From Burkholderiales bacterium (GTDB lineage: Bacteria; Pseudomonadota; Gammaproteobacteria; Burkholderiales; Burkholderiaceae_C), in the NCBI GenBank assembly GCA_016703325.1, contig JADJCH010000026.1:1-64000 (forward strand): 64,000 bases of DNA, in the 5' to 3' direction. Under the pieces are notes generated by a model, which worked only from the letters and a program-made list of their open reading frames with translations, ran no database searches and was not told where the DNA came from. The translations under genes and the position numbers were made by a program. This document shows, piece after piece, positions 34,160 to 41,914 of the stretch; positions within the stretch are counted from its first letter, which is position 1; each line of letters starts with the position of its first letter.

Positions 34160-34948
34160 ATGGATCTGGGTTTGACGGGCCGCTGGGCCCTGGTGTGTGG
34201 GGCGTCCAAGGGGCTGGGCCGGGCCTGTGCCGAAGCCCTGGTCCGCGAGGGGGCCGATGTGGTGATCGTGGCCCGAGGTGCTGAGGTGCTCGCTGCGGCG
34301 GCCGACGAACTGCGCGCCCTGCGTGCGGGTGCCCAGGTGCGCCCGGTTGCCGCGGACGTGACCACGCCAGAGGGCCGTGCTGCCGCACTGGCTGCATTGC
34401 CGCAGGTGGACATCCTGGTCACCAACGCCGGGGGGCCGCCCCCGGGTGACTTCCGCCAGTGGGATCGTGACACCTGGCTGCGTGCGCTGGACGCCAACAT
34501 GCTCACCCCGATCGAGCTGATCCAGGCGACGGTCGATGGCATGGCCGAGCGGGGTTTCGGGCGCATCGTCAACATCACCTCCGCTGCGGTGAAGGCGCCG
34601 ATCGACATCCTCGGGCTGTCCAATGGTGCACGCAGTGGGCTGACCGGCTTCATCGCCGGGCTGGCGCGTCAGCCGAAGATCGCTGCGAAGGGGGTGACGA
34701 TCAACAACCTGCTGCCCGGCCCCTTCGAGACCGAGCGGCTGCGCGTGACCTTCGAGGGCTCCGCGGCCAAGACCGGCCGGCCCATCGAGCAGCTGATGGA
34801 CGAGAGGCGCGCCACCGTGCCGGCGCGGCGTTTCGGTGACCCGCGCGAGTTCGGCGAGGTCTGCGCCTTCCTGTGCAGCCGCCAGGCCGCATACCTGAAC
34901 GGGCAGAACATCCTGCTGGACGGCGGTGCCTACCCGGGCACGTTCTGA
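34160..34948 (+). CDS. Short-chain dehydrogenase/reductase with atypical active site
   Basis: 262 residues. The Rossmann cofactor motif is clear (ALVCGASKGLGRACAEALV, NAGGPPPG). The catalytic Ser is in VNITSAAVKAPI, but the usual YxxxK is replaced by SNGAR in ILGLSNGARSGLTGFIAGLA. This Tyr-less variant is known in some SDR groups, so redox activity should not be assumed. The C-terminus LLDGGAYPGTF is typical. AGGAGGACAC precedes ATG 34160. A fragment matching its last codons recurs at 53203. Region 34949-35131 shows nothing recognisable. Confidence 0.88.
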   Translation: MDLGLTGRWALVCGASKGLGRACAEALVREGADVVIVARGAEVLAAAADELRALRAGAQVRPVAADVTTPEGRAAALAALPQVDILVTNAGGPPPGDFRQWDRDTWLRALDANMLTPIELIQATVDGMAERGFGRIVNITSAAVKAPIDILGLSNGARSGLTGFIAGLARQPKIAAKGVTINNLLPGPFETERLRVTFEGSAAKTGRPIEQLMDERRATVPARRFGDPREFGEVCAFLCSRQAAYLNGQNILLDGGAYPGTF

Positions 34949-35131
34949 TCAGCCCCCGGAAATTCCGCTCCATCGCCTGGGTTCCGGTGGTGGAGACGCT
35001 GCCGTGCGAAGAAGAACGTACCTGGCCGACCTGCGGGGTCCCCCTTGCCATGACTGGAGGCTGACTGCTTCAGGTTCCGTTCGAGGTTTCAGCAAACCTG
35101 CGGTCGGGACAGGGGCGGCGGCGACGCGTGT

Positions 35132-36181
35132 TCAGTGGCTTGTCGGTCGGGCCGCCAAGCTCTTCAGTGCTGCCACCGCTTCGTCCACCCGATCACAGGC
35201 CACCTGCTGGGTGTGCGCCTGGTTGCCCTGGCGCCAGAGCGCGTACAGCCAGTCGAAGAACGGCGGCGCAGTGCGGCGGTGTTGGAAGATGCGGTCCTGC
35301 AGCTCCCGGGCCTGGGCGTCCAGGTCGCTGCGCTGCGGGTCGGCCAGGGCCTCCTCCCAGATCTTCGCCCAGCGTTCCTGCATCGACTTCAGCCGGTCGA
35401 CGACGCGTTTCTGCTCACTGGCCATCTGGTGCAGCAGCAGCAGCCCCGGCACGATGGGGGAGAGCACCTTGAGCAGCCACACCTGCACCGGCATGTTCTC
35501 CACCAGCGCCGGCAGCAGCGCCAGCAGCCACAGCCCCCAGAACAGCGCCCGCAGCCAGTCCCCGTAGCGGTCCCGCTGGCGCAGGTCCCACTGCAGGTTC
35601 TGGGACTGGCAGACCAGCCGTGCCAGCGCCAGCGGCAGATCGTCCAGGGTATGCCGGCCGCTGTCGGGACGCAGCCATCCCTCGGACTCCGGTTTTTTGC
35701 GCCTGAGCGCTACGGCAACTGCACTCGGGTCGTACCAGTTCGTGGGGTCGTCATCCTTCAGTGCGCGGGACGGCTGCGCGGCATCGAACACCTGGGCGCG
35801 GCGCATCTCGTCGTCGCTGGTGGTGGTACCGGCCTGTGGCCAGGGCATCTGCAGCAGTTCGGTGTCGAACAGCTCCTGCACATGCGCCGCATCGCTGCGC
35901 CAGCGCTGCTGCCGGGCGGGGATCCAGAAGGCGTTCAGCAGCGCCACCGCCAGACCGAACAGCGGCCCGACCCAGAGCGGCACGGCTGCCGCAGCCTGCG
36001 CCAGGTCGGGCCTCCACGTTCCCAGGCCGCCGAACAGCGCCAGTGCAATGCCCACCACAACCAGCGTCAGTTGCAGGCCCATCAGCCGCTTGACCCGGCT
36101 GTAGAGCAGCTTCTGCGCCAGCAGCCAGGAGCGCAGTTGCGGCTCGTTCTGCCGGGCCTCGATGCGGTGCGGGCTGTTCAT
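35132..36181 (-). CDS. S-4TM family putative pore-forming effector
   Basis: 349 residues. Four transmembrane helices in two pairs (about 34-54, 67-87, 208-227, 231-252) are separated by a soluble part. Family features are an N-terminal EARQNEPQLRSWLLAQKLLY, QRWRSDAAHVQELFDTELL with MPWP after it, and NWYDP. S-4TM (SMODS-associating 4TM) proteins are predicted membrane-disrupting effectors usually found beside CD-NTase signalling genes in anti-phage islands. Here it is the third gene after a DUF6932-like nucleotidyltransferase and an HTH protein, in the same direction. GGGAGG lies 7 nt before ATG 36181. Family membership is recognised from memory of its motifs; pore formation is inferred. Confidence 0.83.
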   Translation of the reverse strand: MNSPHRIEARQNEPQLRSWLLAQKLLYSRVKRLMGLQLTLVVVGIALALFGGLGTWRPDLAQAAAAVPLWVGPLFGLAVALLNAFWIPARQQRWRSDAAHVQELFDTELLQMPWPQAGTTTSDDEMRRAQVFDAAQPSRALKDDDPTNWYDPSAVAVALRRKKPESEGWLRPDSGRHTLDDLPLALARLVCQSQNLQWDLRQRDRYGDWLRALFWGLWLLALLPALVENMPVQVWLLKVLSPIVPGLLLLHQMASEQKRVVDRLKSMQERWAKIWEEALADPQRSDLDAQARELQDRIFQHRRTAPPFFDWLYALWRQGNQAHTQQVACDRVDEAVAALKSLAARPTSH

Positions 36182-36264
36182 GTCAAAGCCTCCCAGATGC
36201 AGGTGTGCGCATGTGCCGCATTCTCACGGGCGCGCAGCGGTCTGGTTCGTGCCCGTTGCACCGG

Positions 36265-36687
36265 TCACCCCGGCTCGAAGGTGAACACCTCCCGCACCCG
36301 CAGCCGCAGCGCGTCGGCCACCTGCTGCAGCCGTTCTGCGGCCACGCCGCGGTAGCGGGTGGCTTCCCAGCGCTGCACCTGCTGCTCGGCCAGCTGCATG
36401 CGCTCGGCCAGCTCCCGGTGCGTCAGCCGGCGGGCGATGCGGGCCTTGATCAGCGCCTCGCCGATGCCGACGATGGAGTCCGCCTCCAGCGTGGTCGGTT
36501 CAGTCCTCTGCAGGGCGTCGTAGTCGGCCAGCTCGGCCTCCAGGGCGCTGAGCTGGTCCTCCCACCCCGCCCGCATGGCCTGCGCCACCTTCGGGTGCGG
36601 GTGCGGTGCCTGCGCAGAGGCCAGCATGCCGCGGAAGCGCTCGGCCTGATGTTGTGTGAACTGCTGTTGGCGCTGATTGGTGATCAC
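36265..36687 (-). CDS. XRE-type helix-turn-helix regulator
   Basis: 140 residues. The N-terminal half is helical and charged (QRQQQFTQHQAERFRGML, LSALEAELADYDALQ), and the C-terminal third is an XRE/Cro HTH (IKARIARRLTHRELAERMQL then QQVQRWEATRYRGVAAERLQ). I chose GTG at 36687, which overlaps the DUF6932 stop and has AGGAG about 8 nt upstream; GTG at 36696 would have no spacing. Proteins of this shape often pair with DUF6932 in a toxin-antitoxin-like arrangement. It probably represses the operon through the palindrome at 37133-37156. Confidence 0.82.
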   Translation of the reverse strand: MITNQRQQQFTQHQAERFRGMLASAQAPHPHPKVAQAMRAGWEDQLSALEAELADYDALQRTEPTTLEADSIVGIGEALIKARIARRLTHRELAERMQLAEQQVQRWEATRYRGVAAERLQQVADALRLRVREVFTFEPG

Positions 36688-37133
36688 AAGAGGCACTCCT
36701 GGGGATCGATGACCACGATGCCCTTGGGCAGGCCATTGCGGTCAAACTGAAAGAACTCCCGCATCGACAGGCCGAGGCCATCGGCCGGTGCATCGGCGAT
36801 GTACAGATCGCAGCGCCACGGCCCCGCAGGCACGTTGGAAGCCTGTGCGCTGCGGCTGCGCCACAGCCGTTCATCGAGGCGGTCCAGGTCCACGCCTGCC
36901 GTGTCCCAGCAGGCATCGACATCGTCCGGCGCCGCCTTGCGGGTGACAAAGCTGCCGTCCACATCCACCCGGCGGCATCCGGCCCGTGCCAGCAGCCGCA
37001 GCACCTCGCCCAACTCCTGCAGCAACGCATCCCGTTGGGCCGTACCGCCAAACCGCTCGCACAGCTCCACCCAGGTGGCGGCGTGCTCACCGGGCGGCAA
37101 CTGGCCTGAGACGGCATCGAAGGGGGGGATCAC
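36684..37133 (-). CDS. DUF6932-like nucleotidyltransferase-fold protein
   Basis: 149 residues. It starts IPPFDAVSGQLPPGEHAATW, with a helix ERFGGTAQRDALLQELGEVL, and then GSFVTRKAAPDDVDACWD (residues 60-77), which resembles the polymerase-beta nucleotidyltransferase pattern GS-x-n-D-x-D (Asp70, Asp71, Asp73). Later LYIADAPADGLGLSMREFFQ and PKGIVVIDPQECL fit the family end. The start is GTG at 37133 with no Shine-Dalgarno; the promoter at 37140-37168 would place the transcript start at about this codon, so the mRNA may be leaderless. First gene of the HTH/S-4TM operon. The DUF number is recalled, not verified. Confidence 0.75.
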   Translation of the reverse strand: MIPPFDAVSGQLPPGEHAATWVELCERFGGTAQRDALLQELGEVLRLLARAGCRRVDVDGSFVTRKAAPDDVDACWDTAGVDLDRLDERLWRSRSAQASNVPAGPWRCDLYIADAPADGLGLSMREFFQFDRNGLPKGIVVIDPQECLL

Positions 37134-37156
37134 GACACAATTCTAGTGTTGTGTCG
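37133..37156. promoter_or_regulatory. Palindromic operator over the -10 box and start codon of the DUF6932-like gene
   Basis: Perfect inverted repeat CGACACAA (37133-37140), 8 nt, TTGTGTCG (37149-37156). It covers the -10 box and reaches the GTG start, the position expected for autorepression by the HTH protein of the same operon. Confidence 0.65.
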
Positions 37157-37168
37157 ATGGCCTGGCAA
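37140..37168 (-). promoter_or_regulatory. Sigma-70-type promoter of the DUF6932-HTH-S-4TM operon
   Basis: On the minus strand: TTGCCA (37168-37163), 17 nt, TAGAAT (37145-37140). The spacing is optimal. A start point 6-7 nt downstream falls on the GTG codon at 37133, which would make a leaderless mRNA. Confidence 0.65.
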
Positions 37169-37283
37169 ACGGGGATGGGGGGGGTGGGGGTGGGGCTGGC
37201 CGCGAATCGGCCGTCTGCGCGCGGTTGCGAAAAGAGCGCAACGAGTGCAAAATAAGTGCATCCTGACTGCGTGGAGTGGCGCC

Positions 37284-37655
37284 ATGAGCACCGTACTGCA
37301 ACAGCCCTTTGCCGAGCAGTTCCGCGAGCCGGATACGCCCTACCTGTCGCCGGCCCGGATCGGGGACTGTTTTGGCTTCAAAGTCCAGGAACTGGCCGAG
37401 CGCGCCCACGTGCACCGCAACACGCCGACGGCCAGGCCGCATGCGCCGCAGTTGCAGAAGTACCTGCAGGACATGGTTCGGGCGTTGGCCGTGGCCACCG
37501 AGATGACCGGCGATGAAAACCGCGCGGCGTTCCTGCTGCGCAATGAACCGCTGCGCGCCTTCGGCTACAAAACGGCCGATGCGCTGATCCAGGATGGGCG
37601 GGCCGATGCGGTCATCGCCTACCTGGAGTCGCTGGCGGGCGGCGCGGCGGGATGA
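37284..37655 (+). CDS. Xre/MbcA/ParS-family antitoxin
   Basis: 123 residues. The N-terminal half is an Xre-like HTH (LSPARIGDCFGFKVQELAER, HVHRNTPTARPHAPQLQKYL). The C-terminal half matches the toxin-binding ParS/MbcA domain (FLLRNEPLRAFGYKTADALI, GRADAVIAYLESLAGG). It neutralises the RES toxin encoded immediately downstream with a 4-nt overlap (ATGA). The start is ATG at 37284. It is divergent from the DUF6932 operon; the 150-nt gap holds the promoter of the latter. Confidence 0.88.
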   Translation: MSTVLQQPFAEQFREPDTPYLSPARIGDCFGFKVQELAERAHVHRNTPTARPHAPQLQKYLQDMVRALAVATEMTGDENRAAFLLRNEPLRAFGYKTADALIQDGRADAVIAYLESLAGGAAG

Positions 37656-38182
37656 TCCCGAGCATCACCCTTGGCGAGAGCAAAGACGAAGTCTGCTGCC
37701 GCGTCATCTCGCCCGCTTACGCGGGTACACCGTTGTCTGGCATGGGGGCGGCGCGCCAGGGCGGCCGCTTCAACCGGCCGGGGCAGGAGGTGCTCTATCT
37801 GGCGCTGGATGAAACCACCGCCCTGGCCGAATACAGGCAGGACAACCCCTGGCTGCGCCCGGGAACGATCTGCACCTTCTTCGTCCGTGGGTTGCGGGTG
37901 GCCGACCTGCGCAGCGGCTTCGACCCGAAGCGGTGGCCCGCGTTGTGGGCTGACTTCGCAGTGGACTGGCGGGCCGAATGGTTCGGCAAATCGATCGAGC
38001 CGCCCACCTGGTACATGGCCGACGATGTGGTCGCCGATCGCCTGGACGGGATCCTGTTCCCTTCGCAGGTCCATCCCGGCGGCATCAATCTGGTGGTCTA
38101 CCGGAGTTCAGGCCGGCCTGCCCACCAATTGCGCGTCTACGACCCCGACGGTGCGTTGCCCAAAATCCCGCCGCCGCGATAG
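37652..38182 (+). CDS. RES-domain toxin
   Basis: 176 residues. RES toxins degrade NAD+ by phosphorolysis or ADP-ribosylate targets. The three conserved residues that name the family are visible: Arg in VCCRVISPAYAGTPLSG with the later QGGRFNRPGQEVLYLALDE, Glu in TTALAEYRQDN, and Ser in LVVYRSSGRPAHQ. Length is normal. It overlaps the antitoxin stop by 4 nt. The pair sits between the S-4TM operon and CRISPR array 1. Confidence 0.88.
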   Translation: MIPSITLGESKDEVCCRVISPAYAGTPLSGMGAARQGGRFNRPGQEVLYLALDETTALAEYRQDNPWLRPGTICTFFVRGLRVADLRSGFDPKRWPALWADFAVDWRAEWFGKSIEPPTWYMADDVVADRLDGILFPSQVHPGGINLVVYRSSGRPAHQLRVYDPDGALPKIPPPR

Positions 38183-38231
38183 GTTGTAACGAACAGGCCG
38201 GCAAGGCGCCGAGCTGCTGACGAACCCGTCA

Positions 38232-38267
38232 AGGCGCGCCGGCTTCGAATTCAGCCGAGTGTGGAAC
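38232..38267. repeat. Degenerate stray CRISPR repeat
   Basis: CCGGCT followed by AATTCAGCCG and TGTGG align with the array 1 repeat over its central 25 nt, with several mismatches. It is separated from array 1 by a MITE-like element, so it is probably an old trailer-end repeat. Confidence 0.5.
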
Positions 38268-38269
38268 CC

Positions 38270-38400
38270 AAATCCCCCTAACCCCCCTTTGTCAAAGGGG
38301 GGAATGGAAGGCGAAGGCTTGGGCAGTCGGATCCATTCACCCAAAACGCCGCAGGCTACCCGCGTTGCTCCCCCTTTGAAAAAGGGGGCCGGGGGGATTT
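38270..38400. repeat. MITE-like inverted-repeat element, copy 1
   Basis: About 131 bp, starting AAATCCCCC and ending GGGGGGATTT. Each end carries a further CCCCCTTT/AAAGGGGG foldback, so the termini form about 33-bp inverted repeats. No coding capacity. A related copy is at 41191-41312. Elements of this AAATCCCCC type are common in betaproteobacterial and other genomes. Confidence 0.75.
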
Positions 38401-38420
38401 GGGGCACTTGCCATGCGTCT

Positions 38421-38733
38421 GCCTGAACCGGCTGCAAATTCAGCCGTCTGTGGGCCGGACTCACCGTCCCCAAGTCAGCAAGCGCACAGTCTTAACCGGC
38501 TGCAAATTCAGCCGTCTGTGGGCCGAGAAGCTGACGCCAGCGCTCGGTGAAATCTCGTCTTAACCGGCTGCAAATTCAGCCGTCTGTGGGCCTTCAAAGC
38601 CGGCTATGACACGGTGACCGTGATCAAGTCTTAACCGGCTGCAAATTCAGCCGTCTGTGGGCCCCGTGACTGGCGCGGTCACGGCAGGCACCAAGAAGTC
38701 TTAACCGGCTGCAAATTCAGCCGTCTGTGGGCC
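38421..38733 (-). CRISPR. CRISPR array 1: 5 repeats, 4 spacers
   Basis: 36-nt repeats at 38421, 38489, 38557, 38628 and 38698, with spacers of 32, 32, 35 and 34 nt. On the plus strand the repeat begins GTCTTAACCGGCTGC and ends TCTGTGGGCC. The first copy is degenerate at its 5' end, marking it as the trailer end. The leader is on the right, so crRNAs are read from the minus strand. In that direction the repeat holds a 6-bp stem CGGCTG/CAGCCG with a 6-nt loop and ends in the handle GTTAAGAC. It lies downstream of cas1-cas2. Confidence 0.97.
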
Positions 38734-38930
38734 CCCCTCCCTGGGAAGCAAGCATTGGCGCGGCTTGCAGAGGCGAAATGGGCGCTCAGCGACAACACTG
38801 CTGTCGCTGTGGTCAATTTCGACCTCTAAACGCCGCTTTCTTCAATGAAATCAAACATGGGCGCTCGTTTCTTCAAGCGACTCGTGAGGTGGTCTGCGCA
38901 GGCCATTGATTTTAAAAGAGCGGGACCGCC
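38734..38930 (-). promoter_or_regulatory. Leader of CRISPR array 1
   Basis: Nearly identical to the array 2 leader for about 140 bp next to the array (shared GGGAAGC-AGCATTGGCGCGG and CATGGGCGCTCG). The outer part, which carries a TTGACA box in the array 2 leader, reads TTTTAAAA here on the minus strand, so promoter activity may be reduced. Confidence 0.75.
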
Positions 38931-38991
38931 GAGCTGACACGCTGCGGCTGGCTGCGAGTTTCGCACTTTTGCGCCGCCGGCAGGAGCGTCC

Positions 38992-39279
38992 TCACACGAT
39001 CCAGAACGGCTCCTGTCGCTCGGGCGCGCCGCCTTCGCCCTGGGTCCGCGTGCCGCGGCGGCAGGCGCGGCAGATGGGGCGCAGCAGGGCGCGGTCGGCC
39101 TCGGCGTCCAGCATCACGTTCAGGCGCTGCTGCAGGGCGCCCACGGCGTCGTGGTCCAGGGCGCAGAGGTACAGGCTCTTCTGCACCCGGTCCCCGTGCG
39201 CCAGTGCCACACGGGCCACGCGCTGCAGGCGGCGGGGCTCGCCGATGTCGTAGCTGAGGGTCCAGAGCCGGGGCTTCAT
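38992..39279 (-). CDS. cas2: CRISPR-associated protein Cas2
   Basis: 95 residues. Ferredoxin-like fold with the start MKPRLWTLSYDIGEPRRLQR (beta1 Asp of the YDI motif), then RVARVALAHGDRVQKSLYLC and LLRPICRACRRGTRTQGEG. Forms the Cas1-Cas2 spacer integrase. It follows cas1 by 22 nt and precedes leader 1, so adaptation genes and array 1 form one unit. Confidence 0.9.
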   Translation of the reverse strand: MKPRLWTLSYDIGEPRRLQRVARVALAHGDRVQKSLYLCALDHDAVGALQQRLNVMLDAEADRALLRPICRACRRGTRTQGEGGAPERQEPFWIV

Positions 39280-39301
39280 GGGGCGGGCTGCGTCGCCGCG
39301 G

Positions 39302-40547
39302 TCACTGCAGCACCGCCGGGGTATAGAGACCGGCGTCGCCGCTGCGGTAGACCTGGGCCAGGCGGCGCACCTGGGCGTCGATGATCCGGCGCAGGTCCTG
39401 CAGCTCCGCGCCGGCGCCTTCGGGCGGCTGGCGCTCGGTGTTCAGGCGCACCTCGATGGCACGGATGAAGCGCTTCACCGCCGCGGGCGTCAGGGTGTAC
39501 ACGCCGCCGCGCTCGATGAAGTCCTCCGGCAGCAACCCGCCGTTCAGGCACAGGTGCAGCAGCACCCGGTCCACCACCACCGCGCGGAACTCCTCCATCA
39601 GGTCGGAGGCCAGCGCCATGTGGCCGGATTTGACCGCATGCAGGTGCCCCAGCCAGGGCGTGAGCCCGCGCGCCTGGATCAGCCCGGCCACCGCGTGGTA
39701 CAGCAGGGTGTAGCCCAGGTCCAGCAGGGCGTTGATGGGGTCGCGGCCGGCCTGCTGCTCGCGGGCGCCGAAGGTCCAAGTCGGCGCCAGCCAGTGCCGC
39801 CAGGCGCCGAAGTAGGCCGCCGCCCCGGCGCCCTCCAGCCCGCGCAGGGTGTCCAGGTCCGGCGCGGTCTTGAGCCGGCCGCGCAGGTCCCGCAGCTGCA
39901 GCAGGGCGGCCTGCACCGGCGGCGCCGGCCTGGGCACGGCGGTGGCGGGCATAGGCGGCCAGGGTGCGGGCGGCGTTGGCAAGTTTGCCGTGCACGAAGT
40001 GGCGCGCCAGTGCCAGGTTCAGCGCCGCATCCGCCTGCGCCGCAAACTGGGCCTGCTGCAGTCGCACCGCGTCACCACCAGGCGGCTCCATGCGGCCGTA
40101 GAAGCGGCCCATGCGGCTGGTCAGCACCACAGGGATGCCGTGCTGCATGCAGCACACCAGCGCCGCGGTGGTCACCGTGTTGCGGCCCATCAGCATCACC
40201 AGGTCCACATTCACCGCCGGCAGCTCCAGCAGCAGCTCCTGCTCGCGGCGCACCAGCAGGCGGCGGTTCTCGGTGTGCAGGCTGGCGGCCGGGTCCACCA
40301 GGTAGAGGGTGCGCTGCAGGCTGGGCAGCGGGGCGGGGGCGAACCGGTCAAGGGTTGCCGCGATTCCGGGATCCGGCAGGGCCTGTGCGGCGGTGTCAGG
40401 GTTGGTGTCGGGGCCGGGGCCGGGGCCGGGGCTGGCGTCGTCGGACTCATGTCCCGCGCCGGTGGGTTGCGCTACGGGGCGGACCGCAACGGCGGCGGCC
40501 GGGCGCGTCAAGCCCATCCCCAGCTCGGCCCGGGCCGCCTCCACCAC
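39302..40547 (-). pseudogene. cas1: CRISPR integrase Cas1, apparently frameshifted, with an N-terminal extension
   Basis: The N-terminal half reads LQRTLYLVDPAASLHTENRR, then VNVDLVMLMGRNTVTTAAL and HGIPVVLTSRMGRFYGRME, typical of Cas1. It loses frame near 39920-39960 after NAARTLAAYAR. The C-terminal half continues in another frame to 39302 with the three metal-binding regions: GLEGAGAAAYFGAWRHWL (Glu), LGHLHAVKSGHMALASD (His) and DLMEEFRAVVVDRVLLHL (acidic). The span of 1246 nt is not a multiple of three. About 70 residues before the Cas1 fold are G/P/D-rich (SPGPGPGPDTNPD); the true start is unclear (GTG at 40547 assumed). It could be a sequencing error in a working gene. Confidence 0.8.
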
Positions 40548-40617
40548 CTTGCGTGCCGGCAGCGCCAGGTCGTGCTGCGGCAGGCCGCTGAACTGTTCGG
40601 CGGTGGCGTCAACGCGC

Positions 40618-40725
40618 TTCTCGCGCTACGAGAACGGCAAGACCAAGCCGCCGCTCGCCCTGGTCAACTTGTTCAAGCTGTTGGATCGTCACCCCGAATT
40701 GCTCAACGAGGTCAGAACCGCCTGA
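40618..40725 (+). pseudogene. Remnant of an MqsA/HigA-like antitoxin C-terminus
   Basis: 35 codons, FSRYENGKTKPPLALVNLFK to LLNEVRTA plus stop, match the C-terminal HTH part of MqsA-type antitoxins. The N-terminal zinc-binding part and the toxin gene are missing; upstream sequence is unrelated. It marks past gene turnover next to cas1. Confidence 0.65.
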
Positions 40726-40773
40726 CCTTCTCGAATCTCGCCGCAAAGATCCCGAGGTGCCTACAGAGTTCGC

Positions 40774-41141
40774 TCAGGGTTCGGCAATGCTTTGGTGAAC
40801 CGCCGCTTCGATGGTCTCCATCACGCTCGCCAACGCCTGCAGCACCTGCGCATTGCCAAAGCGCAGCACCCGCAGGCCCAGTGCTTCCAGCACCTGCGTG
40901 CGTTGCAGGTCATAGGCCTGAGCGTCGGCTGCACTGTGCTGCGCCCCATCCAACTCGACCACCCACCGCGCCGCAGCGCAGTAGAAGTCAACGATGTACC
41001 CCGCGATGGGCTCTGCCGGTAGAAGGGCAGGCCCGCCACCTGCTTGCAACGCAGCTGTGCCCACAGGACCTGTTCCGCCTGCGTTGTGTTGCAGCGCAAT
41101 TCCCGCGCCCGGGACTTGAGTGTTCTTTGGTAGGGCAGCAT
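40774..41141 (-). pseudogene. DUF559 (Vsr-like endonuclease-fold) gene with a frameshift
   Basis: ATG at 41141 starts MLPYQRTLKSRARELRCNTT and AEQVLWAQLRCKQVAGLPFY, the usual DUF559 start. The frame then breaks near 41015, and the rest continues in a second frame as IAGYIVDFYCAAARWVVELD, GAQHSAADAQAYDLQRTQVL and EALGLRVLRF to the stop at 40774. The span of 368 nt lacks one base of a multiple of three. The catalytic-type D/E/Q residues of the fold are present in the second part. The family is often mobile and of unclear role. Confidence 0.78.
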
Positions 41142-41190
41142 GGGAAACCCATTGTGAATGGAGCTGAATTGACCTGAATGGGAGGGGTGA

Positions 41191-41312
41191 AAATCCCCCC
41201 TCACCCCCCTTTTCCAAAGGGGGGAATAGGCAGGGACGGTGTCGTCGCAGATGCCCTCCCGACCGATCGAACCATTTCGCCCCCCTTTGAAAAAGGGGGG
41301 TTGGGGGGATTT
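41191..41312. repeat. MITE-like inverted-repeat element, copy 2
   Basis: 122 bp, AAATCCCCCC at the left and GGGGGGATTT at the right, each with a CCCCCTTT/AAAGGGGG foldback. It lies just upstream of the DUF559 remnant and 20 nt from a stray CRISPR repeat, the same arrangement as copy 1 next to array 1. The remainder of 41142-41395 holds nothing else. Confidence 0.75.
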
Positions 41313-41332
41313 CGGGCCATCCCCAGGCACCA

Positions 41333-41368
41333 TCCCTGACCGGCTGCAATTTCAGCCGTGGGGTGGGC
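41333..41368. repeat. Solitary degenerate CRISPR repeat
   Basis: CCGGCTGCAATTTCAGCCGT matches the central part of the oldest array 2 repeats exactly; the ends are decayed. About 990 bp of other DNA (the TacT/TacA pair) separates it from array 2, suggesting that array 2 once reached this point. Confidence 0.7.
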
Positions 41369-41395
41369 GCCGTCTGGCGCCGGCGGGCAAGCCGC

Positions 41396-41914
41396 TCACC
41401 ACAGCGACAGGAACAGCTTCAGCGGTTGGTCGGTGGAAGGGATGAATCCATAGCGTTGGTAGAAGCGCGCGGCGGCTTCATTCTTGGCGTCCACGAACAA
41501 CCCTGCGATGCCGACCGCCTGCGCGGCCGTGTGGGCACGGTTCACTGCATCGGCCAGCAACAACCGGCCCAAGCCTTGGCCCTGCATATCGGATCGTGTG
41601 GCCAGGCGCCCGAGCCGAGTGACCGGGATCTGCCGCGGGTAGCGCTTGGCCTGCCGGGCAGGCAGGTCTTCGGTCAGCACAAACGCCGAGGTCAGGGCGT
41701 AGAAGCCCAGGATGCTGAGGGCCTGCACCGGGTAGCCGGACTCCGCCCATGACTGGACGGCCGATTCATCGGCGGGCACAGCGACGAAGCTGCGCGAGAT
41801 CCCCTTGCCCTGATGCTGGAGCGCAGTCTGCTTCAGCCAGACGTCCAGAGCCTCGACGCCGCAGTCAAACCCGTTTCGGTCGTGGTGCCCAGTCAAGGGT
41901 TCCAGTCTGATCAT
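41396..41914 (-). CDS. tacT: GNAT acetyltransferase toxin (TacT/AtaT type)
   Basis: 172 residues. It acetylates aminoacyl-tRNA to stop translation. The family start LEPLTGHHDRNGFDCGVEAL (with D/C-G pattern) is present. The acetyl-CoA loop is RSDMQGQGLGRLLLADAVNR, and the C-terminal active-site Tyr region is NEAAARFYQRYGFIPS. It overlaps the end of its antitoxin gene by 50 nt. The position between a solitary repeat and array 2 suggests that the pair entered the array's trailer end. Confidence 0.9.
   Translation of the reverse strand: MIRLEPLTGHHDRNGFDCGVEALDVWLKQTALQHQGKGISRSFVAVPADESAVQSWAESGYPVQALSILGFYALTSAFVLTEDLPARQAKRYPRQIPVTRLGRLATRSDMQGQGLGRLLLADAVNRAHTAAQAVGIAGLFVDAKNEAAARFYQRYGFIPSTDQPLKLFLSLW

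Noticed and set aside
39302..40620. Reverse transcriptase-Cas1 fusion
   Set aside because: The region upstream of the Cas1 fold is short and has no RT motifs such as YADD.
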